Source: Acinetobacter radioresistens DSM 6976 = NBRC 102413 = CIP 103788 (GTDB lineage: Bacteria; Pseudomonadota; Gammaproteobacteria; Pseudomonadales; Moraxellaceae). From it: 64,000 nt of DNA. The position numbers and the translations under genes are program-made. This document shows, piece after piece, positions 15,897-25,099 of the stretch. Position 1 is the stretch's first letter; each line of letters begins with the position of its first letter. The notes beneath the pieces were generated by a model. That model was not told the DNA's origin and did no database searches. It worked only from the letters and a program-made list of their open reading frames with translations. The stretch covers positions 1,984,001 through 2,048,000 of the forward strand of contig NZ_AP019740.1 of NCBI RefSeq assembly GCF_006757745.1. Reading direction: 5' to 3'.

Positions 15897-17111
15897 ATGT
15901 CAACCACACAATTCTCCAAACCGCTTATATATATGCTCATTGCCAGTGCTTTCATTCTGGCTTTATCACTAGGGGTGCGGCATTCATTTGGTTTATATCT
16001 TGTACCAATGAGCCATGAGTTTGGATGGGGACATCATGTTTTTAGTCTGGCGATTGCCATGCAAAACTTGATCTGGGGAGCAGTTCAACCTTTTACAGGT
16101 GCCCTTGCAGATAAATATGGAAGTAAAATTGTTGTGGCCATTGGAGGTGCATTATACACCGCTGGCCTAGTTCTTATGGCTTTCAGCTCAACAGGCTTAC
16201 TTCTTAATTTAAGTGTAGGCTTGATTTTAGGTTTTGCCTTGTCAGCTACTTCGTTTTCTGTACTCCTTTCAGCCGTTGGTCGGGCCGCTCCTCCAGAAAA
16301 ACGCAGTATGGCCATGGGAATTGCCAGTGCGGCGGGTTCATTTGGCCAATTCATTATGTTGCCTGCTACTTTGCTGCTGCTTAAAAGTATAGGCTGGTCT
16401 GCTGCACTTATGGTCTGTGCTGTTCTAGTGGCTTTCATTATTCCGCTGGCATGGATGCTTAAGGCTCCCCATTACCAGCCGCCCAAAGTAATCAGTGAGG
16501 CTTTAAAGCCCGCTCTTACTTTTAAGCAAGTCTTACACATAGTTAGAAAACATCGACCCTTCTGGTGGCTGGCTCTTGGTTTTCTGGTCTGTGGTTTTCA
16601 GGTAGTCTTTCTGGGTGTACATCTGCCAGGTTATTTGATCGATCACGGCTTTGACGCCACGACCGGCACTATCTTTTTAGCCTTAGTTGGATTATTTAAT
16701 ATTATTGGAACCTACGGTGCCGGCTGGTTAGGTGATCGTTATTCTAAACCTAAGCTTTTAATGCTGCTATACGGTATTCGCGGTATTGCCATTATTGCAT
16801 TTCTGGCTCTTCCCTTAACAACAATTAGTGTCTATATTTTTGGTATGGTCATGGGAATCTTGTGGTTATCTACAGTTCCACTGACTAATGGTATTGTTGC
16901 AAACATGTTCGGAGTAAAATACTTGAGCATGCTAAGTGGTATCGTGTTTTTCACCCATCAGATTGGTTCTTTTTTTGGTGGCTGGCTGGGTGGCGTCAAT
17001 CATGATATTGCAGGTAATTACAATGCAGTATGGCTAACCGCAATTGTCTTAAGTGTGCTCGGAGTATTTGTACATTTCTTTGTTAATGAAGAGGCCGTAA
17101 TTTATGACTAA
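15897..17111 (+). CDS. MFS transporter (404 aa)
   Basis: Twelve predicted membrane helices in two halves with a cytoplasmic loop near 195-225. The loop between helices 2 and 3 reads GALADKYGSKIV, the MFS motif A, with a repeat-half equivalent GWLGDRYSKPK. It resembles the monocarboxylate/oxalate-formate antiporter-like branch (RHSFGLYLVPMSHEFGW), but the substrate cannot be given. Start ATG 15897 is preferred over an in-frame GTG 24 bp upstream. The last 8 bp overlap a small membrane-protein gene. Confidence 0.85.
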   Translation: MSTTQFSKPLIYMLIASAFILALSLGVRHSFGLYLVPMSHEFGWGHHVFSLAIAMQNLIWGAVQPFTGALADKYGSKIVVAIGGALYTAGLVLMAFSSTGLLLNLSVGLILGFALSATSFSVLLSAVGRAAPPEKRSMAMGIASAAGSFGQFIMLPATLLLLKSIGWSAALMVCAVLVAFIIPLAWMLKAPHYQPPKVISEALKPALTFKQVLHIVRKHRPFWWLALGFLVCGFQVVFLGVHLPGYLIDHGFDATTGTIFLALVGLFNIIGTYGAGWLGDRYSKPKLLMLLYGIRGIAIIAFLALPLTTISVYIFGMVMGILWLSTVPLTNGIVANMFGVKYLSMLSGIVFFTHQIGSFFGGWLGGVNHDIAGNYNAVWLTAIVLSVLGVFVHFFVNEEAVIYD

Positions 17112-17238
17112 ATCGTTTGACAGCCTGAATATTATGATTGCTATTAGTATTGTACTTCTTTTTGTTCTGGCTTTTTATTTGTGGAGCAATACACCACAGC
17201 TTTTTGAATATTTTAATCAGGCTTTCTGTGCACATTGA
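17104..17238 (+). CDS. small single-span membrane protein (44 aa)
   Basis: ATG 17104 lies 8 bp before the end of the MFS gene and reads to TGA 17236-17238. The product starts MTKSFDSLNIMIAISIVLLF and has one clear transmembrane helix (about 10-27) with a short tail ending FCAH. The overlap suggests coupled translation, and such small proteins often act as transporter partners; that link is inference. No family recognised. Confidence 0.55.
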   Translation: MTKSFDSLNIMIAISIVLLFVLAFYLWSNTPQLFEYFNQAFCAH

Positions 17239-17290
17239 CTCACAGCAAGCATTTACTTAAAAGTTTTCAAGATTGAATATTATTAAATCG

Positions 17291-17316
17291 TCATAAACCT
17301 TTCATAGAACTGTCAT
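17291..17316 (+). promoter_or_regulatory. Pho-box-like triple repeat
   Basis: TCAT recurs at 17291, 17302 and 17313, at an exact 11-bp period, within CGTCATAAACC, TTTCATAGAAC and TGTCATTTAAA. This matches the period and core of PhoB half-sites. It sits between convergent genes with only a terminator downstream, so its role is unclear. Confidence 0.3.
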
Positions 17317-17348
17317 TTAAAGATGGCTTAATCTGTAAAAAAATCTAT

Positions 17349-17378
17349 AAAAACGCCCATCAGTTGATGGGCGTTTTT
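17349..17378. terminator. bidirectional terminator between the MFS unit and sthA
   Basis: A 14-bp perfect stem AAAAACGCCCATCA / TGATGGGCGTTTTT with a 2-nt gap at the apex, with T runs on both strands. Confidence 0.92.
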
Positions 17379-17390
17379 ATATACAACATT

Positions 17391-18806
17391 TTAGAATAAA
17401 CGGTTAAGACCATTTAATGCAGCTACACGATAAGCTTCCGCCATAGTCGGGTAGTTAAACGTTGTTTCTATAAAATACTTTAAAGTGTTGTTTGGACTTT
17501 GCATGACTGCCTGACCAATGTGAATAATTTCAGAAGCATTATTACCGAAACAGTGGACTCCCAAAAGTTCCAGAGTATCACGATGAAATAGAAGTTTTAG
17601 TTCACCGACAGTGTCACCAGTAATCTGTGCACGTGCCAGATGACGAAAAGAAGCCTGCCCTACTTCATAAGGAATTTTCTCTTCGGTGAGTTCCTGCTCA
17701 GTTTTGCCGAAGAAAGAAATTTCTGGAATGGTATAAATACCGGTTGGAATATCTTTTACCGGTTTTACATTGAGCTCACCACTCATATTGGCACCAGCAC
17801 AACGCCCTTGGTCGTATGCTGCTGAAGCCAGTGATGGCCAGCCTACCACATCGCCCGCAGCATAAATATTTTCAACTTCAGTCTGGTACTGATCATTGAC
17901 CGCAAGCTGTCCGCGGCTATTTGGTGTAAGGCCAACATTTTCCAGGCCGAGTCCATCTGTATTACCGGAACGGCCATTACACCATAAAATAGCATCTGCC
18001 TTGATTTTCTTGCCACTCTGCAGGTGCAATACCACGTGATCATCATAAGTTTCCAGATAATCAATCTGTTCATTATGACGGATCAGTACGCCTTGTTCAC
18101 GCAAATGGTAAGATAATGCATCGGCAATTTCATCATCCAAGTAACTGAGCAGTTTATGCTGTGTATTGATCAGGTCAACTTTATGATCCAGACCAATAAA
18201 AATAGAGGCATATTCACAACCAATTACACCAGCACCATAAATAATGATTTTTTGAATAGCAAAATCAAGATCCAGAATTTTATCTGAATCAAATACGCGT
18301 GGATGATTAAAATCGAGTCCAGCCGGATGATACGGGCGGCTACCTGTTGCGATCACCAGTTGTTTGAATACCAGCGTTTCCTTAATACCGTCATCGCTGA
18401 AGATTAAAACTGTATTTTTGTCCTGTATATAGGCACGTCCATGATAAATATCAATTTTATTACGGTCATAAAAGCGTGAATGGGTATCGACCTGTTGCTG
18501 AATCACTTTATGTGCATTGCGTAGCACTTGTTTCATGGTGAACTGTTTCCAGTCTCCCACTTTTTTAAACATCGGATCACGCTGATAACGGATAATACTC
18601 GATACAGTTTGACGTAAAGCTTTGCTTGGAATAGTACCGACATGCGTACAGTTACCACCGAGCTGCTCACGCATATCAACAATAGCTACACGCTTACCTG
18701 CTTTCGCCAGCTTCATTGCCGCGCCTTCGCCCGCAGGTCCAGAACCGAGAACTACCGCATCATATTTAACGAAATTCCCACTAACGACCTCTTTCTTACG
18801 TGGCAT
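17391..18806 (-). CDS. sthA: soluble pyridine nucleotide transhydrogenase (471 aa)
   Basis: FAD enzyme that balances NADPH and NADH in the cytoplasm. The N-terminal FAD motif [10 protein letters not shown] is at about 21-30, and the second dinucleotide motif is [13 protein letters not shown]. Where disulfide reductases have CxxxxC, it has C53-THVG-T58, the hallmark of SthA. The FAD-binding [14 protein letters not shown] is present. Length agrees with E. coli SthA (466). Single-gene unit on the - strand. Confidence 0.95.
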   Translation of the reverse strand: MPRKKEVVSGNFVKYDAVVLGSGPAGEGAAMKLAKAGKRVAIVDMREQLGGNCTHVGTIPSKALRQTVSSIIRYQRDPMFKKVGDWKQFTMKQVLRNAHKVIQQQVDTHSRFYDRNKIDIYHGRAYIQDKNTVLIFSDDGIKETLVFKQLVIATGSRPYHPAGLDFNHPRVFDSDKILDLDFAIQKIIIYGAGVIGCEYASIFIGLDHKVDLINTQHKLLSYLDDEIADALSYHLREQGVLIRHNEQIDYLETYDDHVVLHLQSGKKIKADAILWCNGRSGNTDGLGLENVGLTPNSRGQLAVNDQYQTEVENIYAAGDVVGWPSLASAAYDQGRCAGANMSGELNVKPVKDIPTGIYTIPEISFFGKTEQELTEEKIPYEVGQASFRHLARAQITGDTVGELKLLFHRDTLELLGVHCFGNNASEIIHIGQAVMQSPNNTLKYFIETTFNYPTMAEAYRVAALNGLNRLF

Positions 18807-19011
18807 TCAAAGCTCCTTACATGAAAACGTTATCTCTTATCTTGCCTATATTATGACGTAATCCTGATGAATTTGCTGTATTTCCCCCACCTATATTATG
18901 TGATGGCTACATTTTTTAAATGAATAGCGTTTTTTTCCTATTTAAAGCTAAGTCCGTTATAATAAGAAGCCTGTCAATCTGATCTCTCCTCAAACAGTGG
19001 AAAAGTTGAAT

Positions 19012-20025
19012 ATGTCTGAAAACCGTAAACCAGAACAGGGTATTAAACTTCGTGGCGCAGAAAAGGTCGCTAGAATACCTGTAAAAGTTGTACCTACGGT
19101 TGAAGTGCCTCGTAAACCGGACTGGATCCGGGTGAAGATGACTGCACCAGAAGAAGTTCAACGTATCAAAACAACTTTACGTTCGCAAAAACTGCATACT
19201 GTATGTGAAGAGGCTGCCTGCCCGAACCTGCCAGAATGCTTTGGTGGCGGTACAGCAACCTTTATGATTATGGGTGACATCTGTACCCGACGCTGTCCAT
19301 TTTGTGATGTTGCTCACGGCCGTCCAAATGCATTAGATGCAGATGAGCCACGCCATATGGCAGAAACAATTGCAAATTTGGGTCTAAAATATGCAGTTAT
19401 CACTTCAGTTGACCGTGATGACTTACTTGATGGCGGCGCACAGCATTTTGTTGACTGTATTAAAGAAGCACGTCAGCTTAGTCCAAATACCTTACTTGAA
19501 ATTCTGGTTCCAGATTTTCGTGGCCGTCTGGATATTGCATTACGTATTATGACTGAATGTCCGCCGGATGTGTTTAACCATAATATTGAAACTGTGCCAC
19601 GTTTATATAAAGCAATGCGCCCGGGTTCAGATTATCAGCACTCTTTAAACCTGTTAAAAATGTTTAAAGAATACTGCCCTGATATTCCAACTAAATGTGG
19701 GCTAATGGTGGGTATTGGTGAAAAAGAAGAGGAAGTAATTGCTCTTCTAGATGACCTTCGTGCGCATGATGTAGATTATATCACTATTGGTCAGTATCTA
19801 CAGCCTTCCAAACAGCATGCACCGATTGACCGATTTGTCACGCCAGAAGAATTTGAGCGTTATGCTGAACATGGCCGTAAGCTTGGCTTTAGAAATATCT
19901 GGTCAGCACCTATGGTACGTTCAAGCTATTTTGCAGATCGCCAGTATTATGGTGAACCGGTTCCTGAAGTGCGTCGCAAAACAGATCCAGCAAAAAAAAT
20001 TGCAGTTCAAACGATTGAAGCCTAA
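19012..20025 (+). CDS. lipA: lipoyl synthase (337 aa)
   Basis: Radical SAM enzyme that inserts two sulfurs into protein-bound octanoyl groups. The auxiliary cluster ligands are C65, C70 and C76 ([12 protein letters not shown]), the radical SAM cluster ligands C91, C95 and C98 (CTRRCPFC), and the C-terminal RSSYFA Ser motif is present. Start ATG 19012 is preferred; an in-frame GTG at 18997 lies five codons upstream. lipB is not adjacent. It ends with its own terminator. Confidence 0.96.
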   Translation: MSENRKPEQGIKLRGAEKVARIPVKVVPTVEVPRKPDWIRVKMTAPEEVQRIKTTLRSQKLHTVCEEAACPNLPECFGGGTATFMIMGDICTRRCPFCDVAHGRPNALDADEPRHMAETIANLGLKYAVITSVDRDDLLDGGAQHFVDCIKEARQLSPNTLLEILVPDFRGRLDIALRIMTECPPDVFNHNIETVPRLYKAMRPGSDYQHSLNLLKMFKEYCPDIPTKCGLMVGIGEKEEEVIALLDDLRAHDVDYITIGQYLQPSKQHAPIDRFVTPEEFERYAEHGRKLGFRNIWSAPMVRSSYFADRQYYGEPVPEVRRKTDPAKKIAVQTIEA

Positions 20026-20040
20026 TTGTTTTAAGCTTTT

Positions 20041-20067
20041 AAAAGGCCCTCTAGTGAGGGCCTTTTT
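20041..20067. terminator. terminator between lipA and the 54-aa gene
   Basis: An 11-bp stem AAAAGGCCCTC / GAGGGCCTTTT with a TAGT loop; AT-rich on both sides, so it can serve both convergent genes. Confidence 0.9.
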
Positions 20068-20091
20068 ACTAATTTTATAATGTGTTGGCTG

Positions 20092-20256
20092 TTAATCCGA
20101 TTTCTTTTTGCCACCACCGTCCTGTTTATTTACGGTAGCCCAAGCAATCCGTTCTGCCTCATCCTCTGAATGCCCACGCTCTTTTTCACTTTCTTCAATA
20201 TGCTGAGCCTGCCGTTTCTGTTTTTCTGTGTAAGCTGACTTGTCTCCACGTGACAT
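20092..20256 (-). CDS. small conserved hydrophilic protein (54 aa)
   Basis: Encodes MSRGDKSAYTEKQKRQAQHI and so on, ending GGGKKKSD. This is a widespread proteobacterial small family, sometimes labelled plasmid-stabilisation-like, with no proven function. It is highly charged, with no membrane segment, and the AERIAWATVNK part is the most conserved-looking. AGGAGAAC stands 5 nt upstream of the ATG, which supports translation. It converges on lipA. Confidence 0.75.
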   Translation of the reverse strand: MSRGDKSAYTEKQKRQAQHIEESEKERGHSEDEAERIAWATVNKQDGGGKKKSD

Positions 20257-20678
20257 AATAGTTCTCCTATTTTTTGATCTATATTTATTTCTATAATATG
20301 TTCAAAAATTATTCATCACATAAAGTGTCAATCTCTGTATGGCTCTAACATATTTTATGTAACCTCATTTCAAATATATCTTCAGGTTTTATAGGTATCA
20401 AACCACCAAATAAATACATTTCTATCAATTATATAGTCTTTTATTGAGAGGTATTTTTATACTTTTGGTGACAAAAATTTAACTATTTATGGTTGAGTTT
20501 ATATAGCTTTAAAAGGATTAATACAGCAGGTTAAATATTTTAATCTAATTAAAAATAATTGCACTGACTCACTGAAAAAACCTCAAGTGATATAAACAGA
20601 AAAATGATGCCTTCTTAACTGTTGATTCCTGCTGGTCGTTTTTACATATCAGATGTAATGATTTAGAGGAGTGTTTTT
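20257..20678. other. 422-bp gene-free AT-rich region upstream of fadE
   Basis: Holds divergent promoter space for the 54-aa gene and fadE, the second copy of ACTTTTGGTGACA at 20461-20473, and a GAGGAG ribosome site just before 20679. I see no other ORF or RNA gene. Confidence 0.6.
20461..20473 (+). repeat. 13-mer ACTTTTGGTGACA, copy 2
   Basis: Exact match to the copy at 9925-9937; here it is 205 bp upstream of fadE. Confidence 0.3.
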
Positions 20679-23171
20679 ATGCTATTTATTCTGAGCATTT
20701 TGCTACAGCTGATTACCATATGGGCCATATTTTTTTATGGGTTATCCAGAGTTACGGGTGCCATAACAATGATCGGAGCTGTCATTATTACAGCTGTGAT
20801 CAGTCCATGGTCCTTAATTTTGGGGATACCGTTCCTTCTACTTAGCCTGGTGTTACTTGTTAATTCATTACGTATGAATCTCATCACACGTCCGGCTTTT
20901 GACCGGTTAAGTAATGCGATGCCGAGTATTAGCACAACCGAACGCGAAGCATTAGAGGCCGGTACCAGCTGGTGGGAAAAAGAACTGTTTATGGGCGCGC
21001 CAGACTGGGATCAGTTTGACCGTTATCCTTATCCGCATCTATCTGAAGAAGAACAGTCTTTTCTTGACCATGAAGTCGAACAACTTTGTGACATGCTAGA
21101 TGAATGGCAAATTCATCATCATGATAAAGACCTGCCAGAACACGTTTGGCAGTTTATTAAAGAGAAAGGCTTTTTAGGTCTAATCATACCTAAAATTTAT
21201 GGTGGACTGGAATTTACGGCTTTTGCACAAAGCCGGATTATGAGCAAAATTGCTTCACGCTCCATGACGGCGGCAGTAAGCTGTATGGTACCTAACTCAC
21301 TTGGGCCAGGTGAACTGTTAATGCACTACGGCACTGAAGAGCAGAAGGAACGTTATTTACCAGGGTTAGCTAATGGTACTGAAATTCCATGTTTCGGTCT
21401 GACCAGCCCGGAAGCAGGTTCTGATGCCGGTGCTATCCCCGATACCGGTGTAGTTTGCTATGGCGAGTATGACGGTGAGCAGGTACTCGGCTTAAAAATA
21501 AATTTTTCCAAACGCTGGATTACTCTAGCACCCATTGCAACTGTGGTCGGTCTGGCTTTTAAGCTGTTTGATCCAGACGGATTGCTTGGTGATAAAAACA
21601 AAAATGAATATGGAATTACCTGTGCCCTGATTCCAGCCAGCCATCCCGGTATAGAAATTGGACCGCGCCATTATCCGGGCTCGCCTTTTATGAATGGTAC
21701 AGTCGATGGTAAGGATGTATTCATTCCAATTGACTGGATTATCGGCGGACCCAAAAATGCAGGTAAAGGCTGGCGCATGCTGATGGAATGCCTGGGAGTT
21801 GGCCGTGGTATTTCCTTGCCTGCCCTCTCTACCGCAGCAGGCGAAATGTGTTACCTGACTGTCGGTGCTTTTGCCCGCATTCGTCAGCAGTTTAAACTTT
21901 CAGTCGGGAAGTTTGAAGGTGTACAGGAAGCGACGAGTGATATTGCCAGTGATGCCTATATGCTGGAAGCTTTCCGTTATATGGTCACCTGTGGTTTGAA
22001 CCAGGGTGGCACGCCAGCTGTCATGACGGCAATGGCAAAACATTATGCAACAGAAACCATGCGTAAAGTAGTCAATCATGGCATGGACGTAGTCGGTGGT
22101 CGTGCAATTCAACTTGGACCCCGCAACTTTTTGGCTCTACAGTATCAGGCAGTTCCTGTATCCATTACTGTAGAGGGGGCAAATATTCTAACCCGCTCCC
22201 TAATGATTTTTGGACAGGGCTCAATGCGTTGCCATCCTTATCTGTTTGAAGAATTACAGCTATTGCAATCTCCAGATAAGACTGGTGCCTTAAACAAGTT
22301 TAATGAAATGCTTTATCATCACTTAGGCTATACCTTAAACCGGGGTGCACGGGCATTGGCCTACGCATTTACAGGTGGTTCTTCACGTGCAGCTTTTACA
22401 GCCGATGATTTTACTCTACCGTACTATAAGCTGGTTAACCGTTTTAGTGCCTGCTTTGCCTTAACTGCCGATATGTCTTTGGGTTTACTTGCTGGTGATA
22501 TCAAACGCAAAGAAATGCTGTCTGGCCGTCTGGCTGATATCCACTCCTATCTATTCATTGCGACTTCTATTTTAAAATATTATGAACGTGGCAGTAGGAC
22601 TGAAGCTGAACAGGATCACGCACAACTGGCTCTGGAAAAAGCGTTTCATCAGGTACAAGAGGCTTTTTACGGTCTATTTGCCAATTTTCCAGTGCCTGCA
22701 GCAGCCGGGCTGGTTAAACTGGTCTGCTTTCCCTTTGGTCGCCCTGTGGCCAAACCCAATGATAAGCTCAAACAACAGGTGGCTCAGTGGATTATGATGG
22801 AAAATCCGTTCCGCGAACAACTAAAAGCTCATGTTTACTATAATGTCCGAGAAGATGATGTAAATGGCCGACTAGAATCTACTTTTAAAATGCTGCTACA
22901 GATTGAACCGCTTTGGGACAGATTTAAAAAAGCTGAATCCAAGGGACAGTTTGTCGGTTTAACTTTTGAAGAGCATGTAGAAGATGCGGTCAGCAGGGGC
23001 TTTATTACTGATGAAGAAGCTGAACAACTTATCCGCTATAATGCCAAGCGTTTTGACAGTATGCTTACAGATAACTTTGATATGCAGTTAAAAGAAGCCT
23101 TTGCATTAACCAATCCACATCTGCCTGAACATCTTGAAGTCAAGCATGAAGGTGGCATGACATCGGTCTAA
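20679..23171 (+). CDS. fadE: FadE-type acyl-CoA dehydrogenase (830 aa)
   Basis: First step of fatty-acid beta-oxidation: FAD-dependent formation of trans-2-enoyl-CoA. Two or three N-terminal hydrophobic segments (about 1-65) anchor it to the inner membrane, as in E. coli FadE (814 aa). The acyl-CoA dehydrogenase domains run from about 120 to 520 (IPCFGLTSPEAGSDAGAIPD, then the KRWITLAP strand), followed by a C-terminal DUF1974-type domain. Electrons normally go to ETF. Its terminator is interrupted by an IS256 element. Confidence 0.92.
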   Translation: MLFILSILLQLITIWAIFFYGLSRVTGAITMIGAVIITAVISPWSLILGIPFLLLSLVLLVNSLRMNLITRPAFDRLSNAMPSISTTEREALEAGTSWWEKELFMGAPDWDQFDRYPYPHLSEEEQSFLDHEVEQLCDMLDEWQIHHHDKDLPEHVWQFIKEKGFLGLIIPKIYGGLEFTAFAQSRIMSKIASRSMTAAVSCMVPNSLGPGELLMHYGTEEQKERYLPGLANGTEIPCFGLTSPEAGSDAGAIPDTGVVCYGEYDGEQVLGLKINFSKRWITLAPIATVVGLAFKLFDPDGLLGDKNKNEYGITCALIPASHPGIEIGPRHYPGSPFMNGTVDGKDVFIPIDWIIGGPKNAGKGWRMLMECLGVGRGISLPALSTAAGEMCYLTVGAFARIRQQFKLSVGKFEGVQEATSDIASDAYMLEAFRYMVTCGLNQGGTPAVMTAMAKHYATETMRKVVNHGMDVVGGRAIQLGPRNFLALQYQAVPVSITVEGANILTRSLMIFGQGSMRCHPYLFEELQLLQSPDKTGALNKFNEMLYHHLGYTLNRGARALAYAFTGGSSRAAFTADDFTLPYYKLVNRFSACFALTADMSLGLLAGDIKRKEMLSGRLADIHSYLFIATSILKYYERGSRTEAEQDHAQLALEKAFHQVQEAFYGLFANFPVPAAAGLVKLVCFPFGRPVAKPNDKLKQQVAQWIMMENPFREQLKAHVYYNVREDDVNGRLESTFKMLLQIEPLWDRFKKAESKGQFVGLTFEEHVEDAVSRGFITDEEAEQLIRYNAKRFDSMLTDNFDMQLKEAFALTNPHLPEHLEVKHEGGMTSV

Positions 23172-23190
23172 AAATCTTTGATTTAAAAGG

Positions 23191-23212
23191 CAGGCTCTTT
23201 AGGAGCCTGTTT
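23191..23212 (+). terminator. fadE terminator, T tract cut by IS insertion
   Basis: Stem CAGGCTC / GAGCCTG with a TTTAG loop. Removing the IS and one target repeat restores the T tract TTTTAGTTTT. In the present sequence only TTT remains before the IS end (GAGACTG), so termination is probably weaker. Confidence 0.7.
23205..23212. repeat. 8-bp target site duplication, left copy
   Basis: GCCTGTTT directly precedes the IS left end and is repeated exactly at 24527-24534. Confidence 0.9.
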
Positions 23213-24526
23213 GAGACTGTAAATAAAACTGTGTAAACGCTTAAACTATCCCTCAACGCTGTTGGGGGCAACACAGGTGTTTACCATGAAAGATGAAGCA
23301 ATGCTGGCATTGGCAAAAGAATTTGCTAAGAACTTAAAAACAGAAGCTGACCTGAATAATTTCAGTAAAGCTTTAAAGAAACTCACCGTTGAAACTGCAC
23401 TCAATGCTGAACTGACTGAACATTTAGGCTATGAGAAGAATAGCCCTCGTATAGGCAAAAATACACGTAATGGCTATACAACTAAACGGCTATTTACTGA
23501 TGATGGTGAATTTGAACTAGACACGCCTAGAGATCGTGATGGCACTTTTGAGCCCCAGTTGATCAAGAAGAGTCAAACCCGTATCACACAAATGGATAGC
23601 CAAATCCTATCCCTATACGCCAAAGGCATGACGACACGAGATATTGTTGCCACATTCAAGGAAATGTACGATGCGGACGTCTCCCCAACGCTTATTTCCA
23701 AAGTGACGGATGCAGTTAAAGAACAAGTAATAGAATGGCAAAATAGACCATTGGATGCCCTTTATCCTATTGTCTATATGGATTGTATCGTCGTGAAAGT
23801 GCGTCAAGATAGTACGATTATTAACAAAGCGGTATATCTGGCATTAGGTGTCAATACAGACGGACAGAAAGACCTATTAGGTATGTGGATGTCAGAAAAC
23901 GAGGGTTCTAAATTTTGGCTCTCAGTGCTTACAGAACTGAAAAATCGTGGTTTAAAGGATATTCTGATTGCCTGCGTAGATGGATTGAAAGGGTTTCCTG
24001 ATGCGATTAATACAATTTACCCTGATACGCATATTCAGTTGTGTATCATTCACATGGTACGCAACAATCTTAAATATGTGAGTTGGAAAGACTACAAAGC
24101 TGTCACAGCCGATTTAAAAAAGATATATCAAGCTGTTACAGAAGACGCAGCCTTACAGGCTTTAGATGAATTTGGACAAAAATGGGATGAGAAGTATCCT
24201 CAAATCAGCAAGTCATGGCTTGCCAACTGGTCGAATCTAAACACGTTTTTCGCTTACTCTATGGATATTCGCAAAGCGATTTACACGACCAATGCGATTG
24301 AATCATTGAACAGCGTTATCCGCCATGCAACCAAGAAAAGAAAAATCTTCCCAACTGATGATTCCGTGAAAAAGGTGGTATATTTAGCAATTATGGCAGC
24401 AAGCAAAAAATGGACGATGCCTATTCAGAATTGGAAAGCTGCCATGAATCGCTTTAGTATCATGTTTGAAGAGCGTGTAACCAAGTATTTTTAAAACTGT
24501 ATTTACACAGAATTATTTACACCCTC
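23213..24526 (+). mobile_element. IS256-family insertion sequence, complete (1314 bp)
   Basis: The ends carry 25-bp inverted repeats matching at 21 positions: GAGACTGTAAATAAAACTGT from 23213 and its partner on the - strand from 24526. Exact 8-bp target duplications flank them, and a single intact transposase lies within. Length, duplication size and transposase all fit IS256. The target repeats are identical, so the insertion is probably fairly recent. I do not assign a named IS. Confidence 0.93.
23286..24494 (+). CDS. IS256-family transposase (402 aa)
   Basis: Mutator-type DDE transposase that excises and inserts its element, probably by copy-out circles as known for IS256. Catalytic candidates are Asp in VYMDCIVVK, Asp in IACVDGLKGFPDAI and Glu in TTNAIESLNSVIR. 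The start ATG 23286 (MKDEAMLALAKEFAK) is preferred to an in-frame TTG at 23262. The reading frame is intact and full length, so it may be active. Confidence 0.93.
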   Translation: MKDEAMLALAKEFAKNLKTEADLNNFSKALKKLTVETALNAELTEHLGYEKNSPRIGKNTRNGYTTKRLFTDDGEFELDTPRDRDGTFEPQLIKKSQTRITQMDSQILSLYAKGMTTRDIVATFKEMYDADVSPTLISKVTDAVKEQVIEWQNRPLDALYPIVYMDCIVVKVRQDSTIINKAVYLALGVNTDGQKDLLGMWMSENEGSKFWLSVLTELKNRGLKDILIACVDGLKGFPDAINTIYPDTHIQLCIIHMVRNNLKYVSWKDYKAVTADLKKIYQAVTEDAALQALDEFGQKWDEKYPQISKSWLANWSNLNTFFAYSMDIRKAIYTTNAIESLNSVIRHATKKRKIFPTDDSVKKVVYLAIMAASKKWTMPIQNWKAAMNRFSIMFEERVTKYF

Positions 24527-24534
24527 GCCTGTTT
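24527..24534. repeat. 8-bp target site duplication, right copy
   Basis: GCCTGTTT, identical to 23205-23212, directly after the IS right end. Confidence 0.9.
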
Positions 24535-24539
24535 TAGTT

Positions 24540-24812
24540 TTAATGCCAATGGATATTGAAATAATAATAGCTCTCTTCGAGTCCAAACCTGACCTGATAA
24601 CCTATTTCATGCAGCTCTGCTGAGAGAGCATGTATGTCTTCAAGTGCAATGTATTTAGGTAAAATCATGAATATAACAGTATTCCCCTGTCTGGCTGCCT
24701 GTTCAATCAGATCATTAAGCTTGTCTCGTACTACCGTCATAGTCAGACCCGCTTCTAAAGTCCATAGTTTTGCCTGCTCGGCTGGAATAATATCCATTTT
24801 TTCTTCCTTCAT
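24540..24812 (-). CDS. hypothetical protein (90 aa)
   Basis: Not recognised. A cytoplasmic alpha/beta protein (WTLEAGLTMTVVRDKLNDLI, then VIFMILPKYIALEDIHALSA) with an aromatic C-terminus ending YYYFNIHWH. AAGAAGG-like sequence precedes the ATG at 24812. Its stop now lies 13 bp from the IS right end. Before the insertion it converged on fadE and could use the same stem-loop as terminator, from which it is now separated by 1.3 kb. Confidence 0.65.
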   Translation of the reverse strand: MKEEKMDIIPAEQAKLWTLEAGLTMTVVRDKLNDLIEQAARQGNTVIFMILPKYIALEDIHALSAELHEIGYQVRFGLEESYYYFNIHWH

Positions 24813-25099
24813 TATTTAATACATCTGTAGTGCATTTTTTTATCTTTAATATATTTTATCTTTTCTGACATTGATCTGATATTTAAACTATGTGTATTGT
24901 TTATTTATTTCATCAGGTTTGCATACAGAGAGAAATAATTAAAATTTCTGTTTTTTAGTTCAGACTTTTGTATCAGTTTAACTACTATAACTTATCACTT
25001 ATTCTCAGTTATATATTATATATTTTATAGATTTACATAATAATTAAGGCATCAAAATAAGTTAAAATAGACTCATTCTCTTCGTATTATTTTTCTCCC

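Noticed and set aside
16085..16438. Long - strand ORF opposite the MFS transporter
   Set aside because: Antisense shadow of hydrophobic helices; no ribosome site and no recognisable product.
17391..18806. Disulfide reductase (dihydrolipoamide dehydrogenase or glutathione reductase)
   Set aside because: The redox motif has Thr58 in place of the second Cys, as in SthA transhydrogenase.
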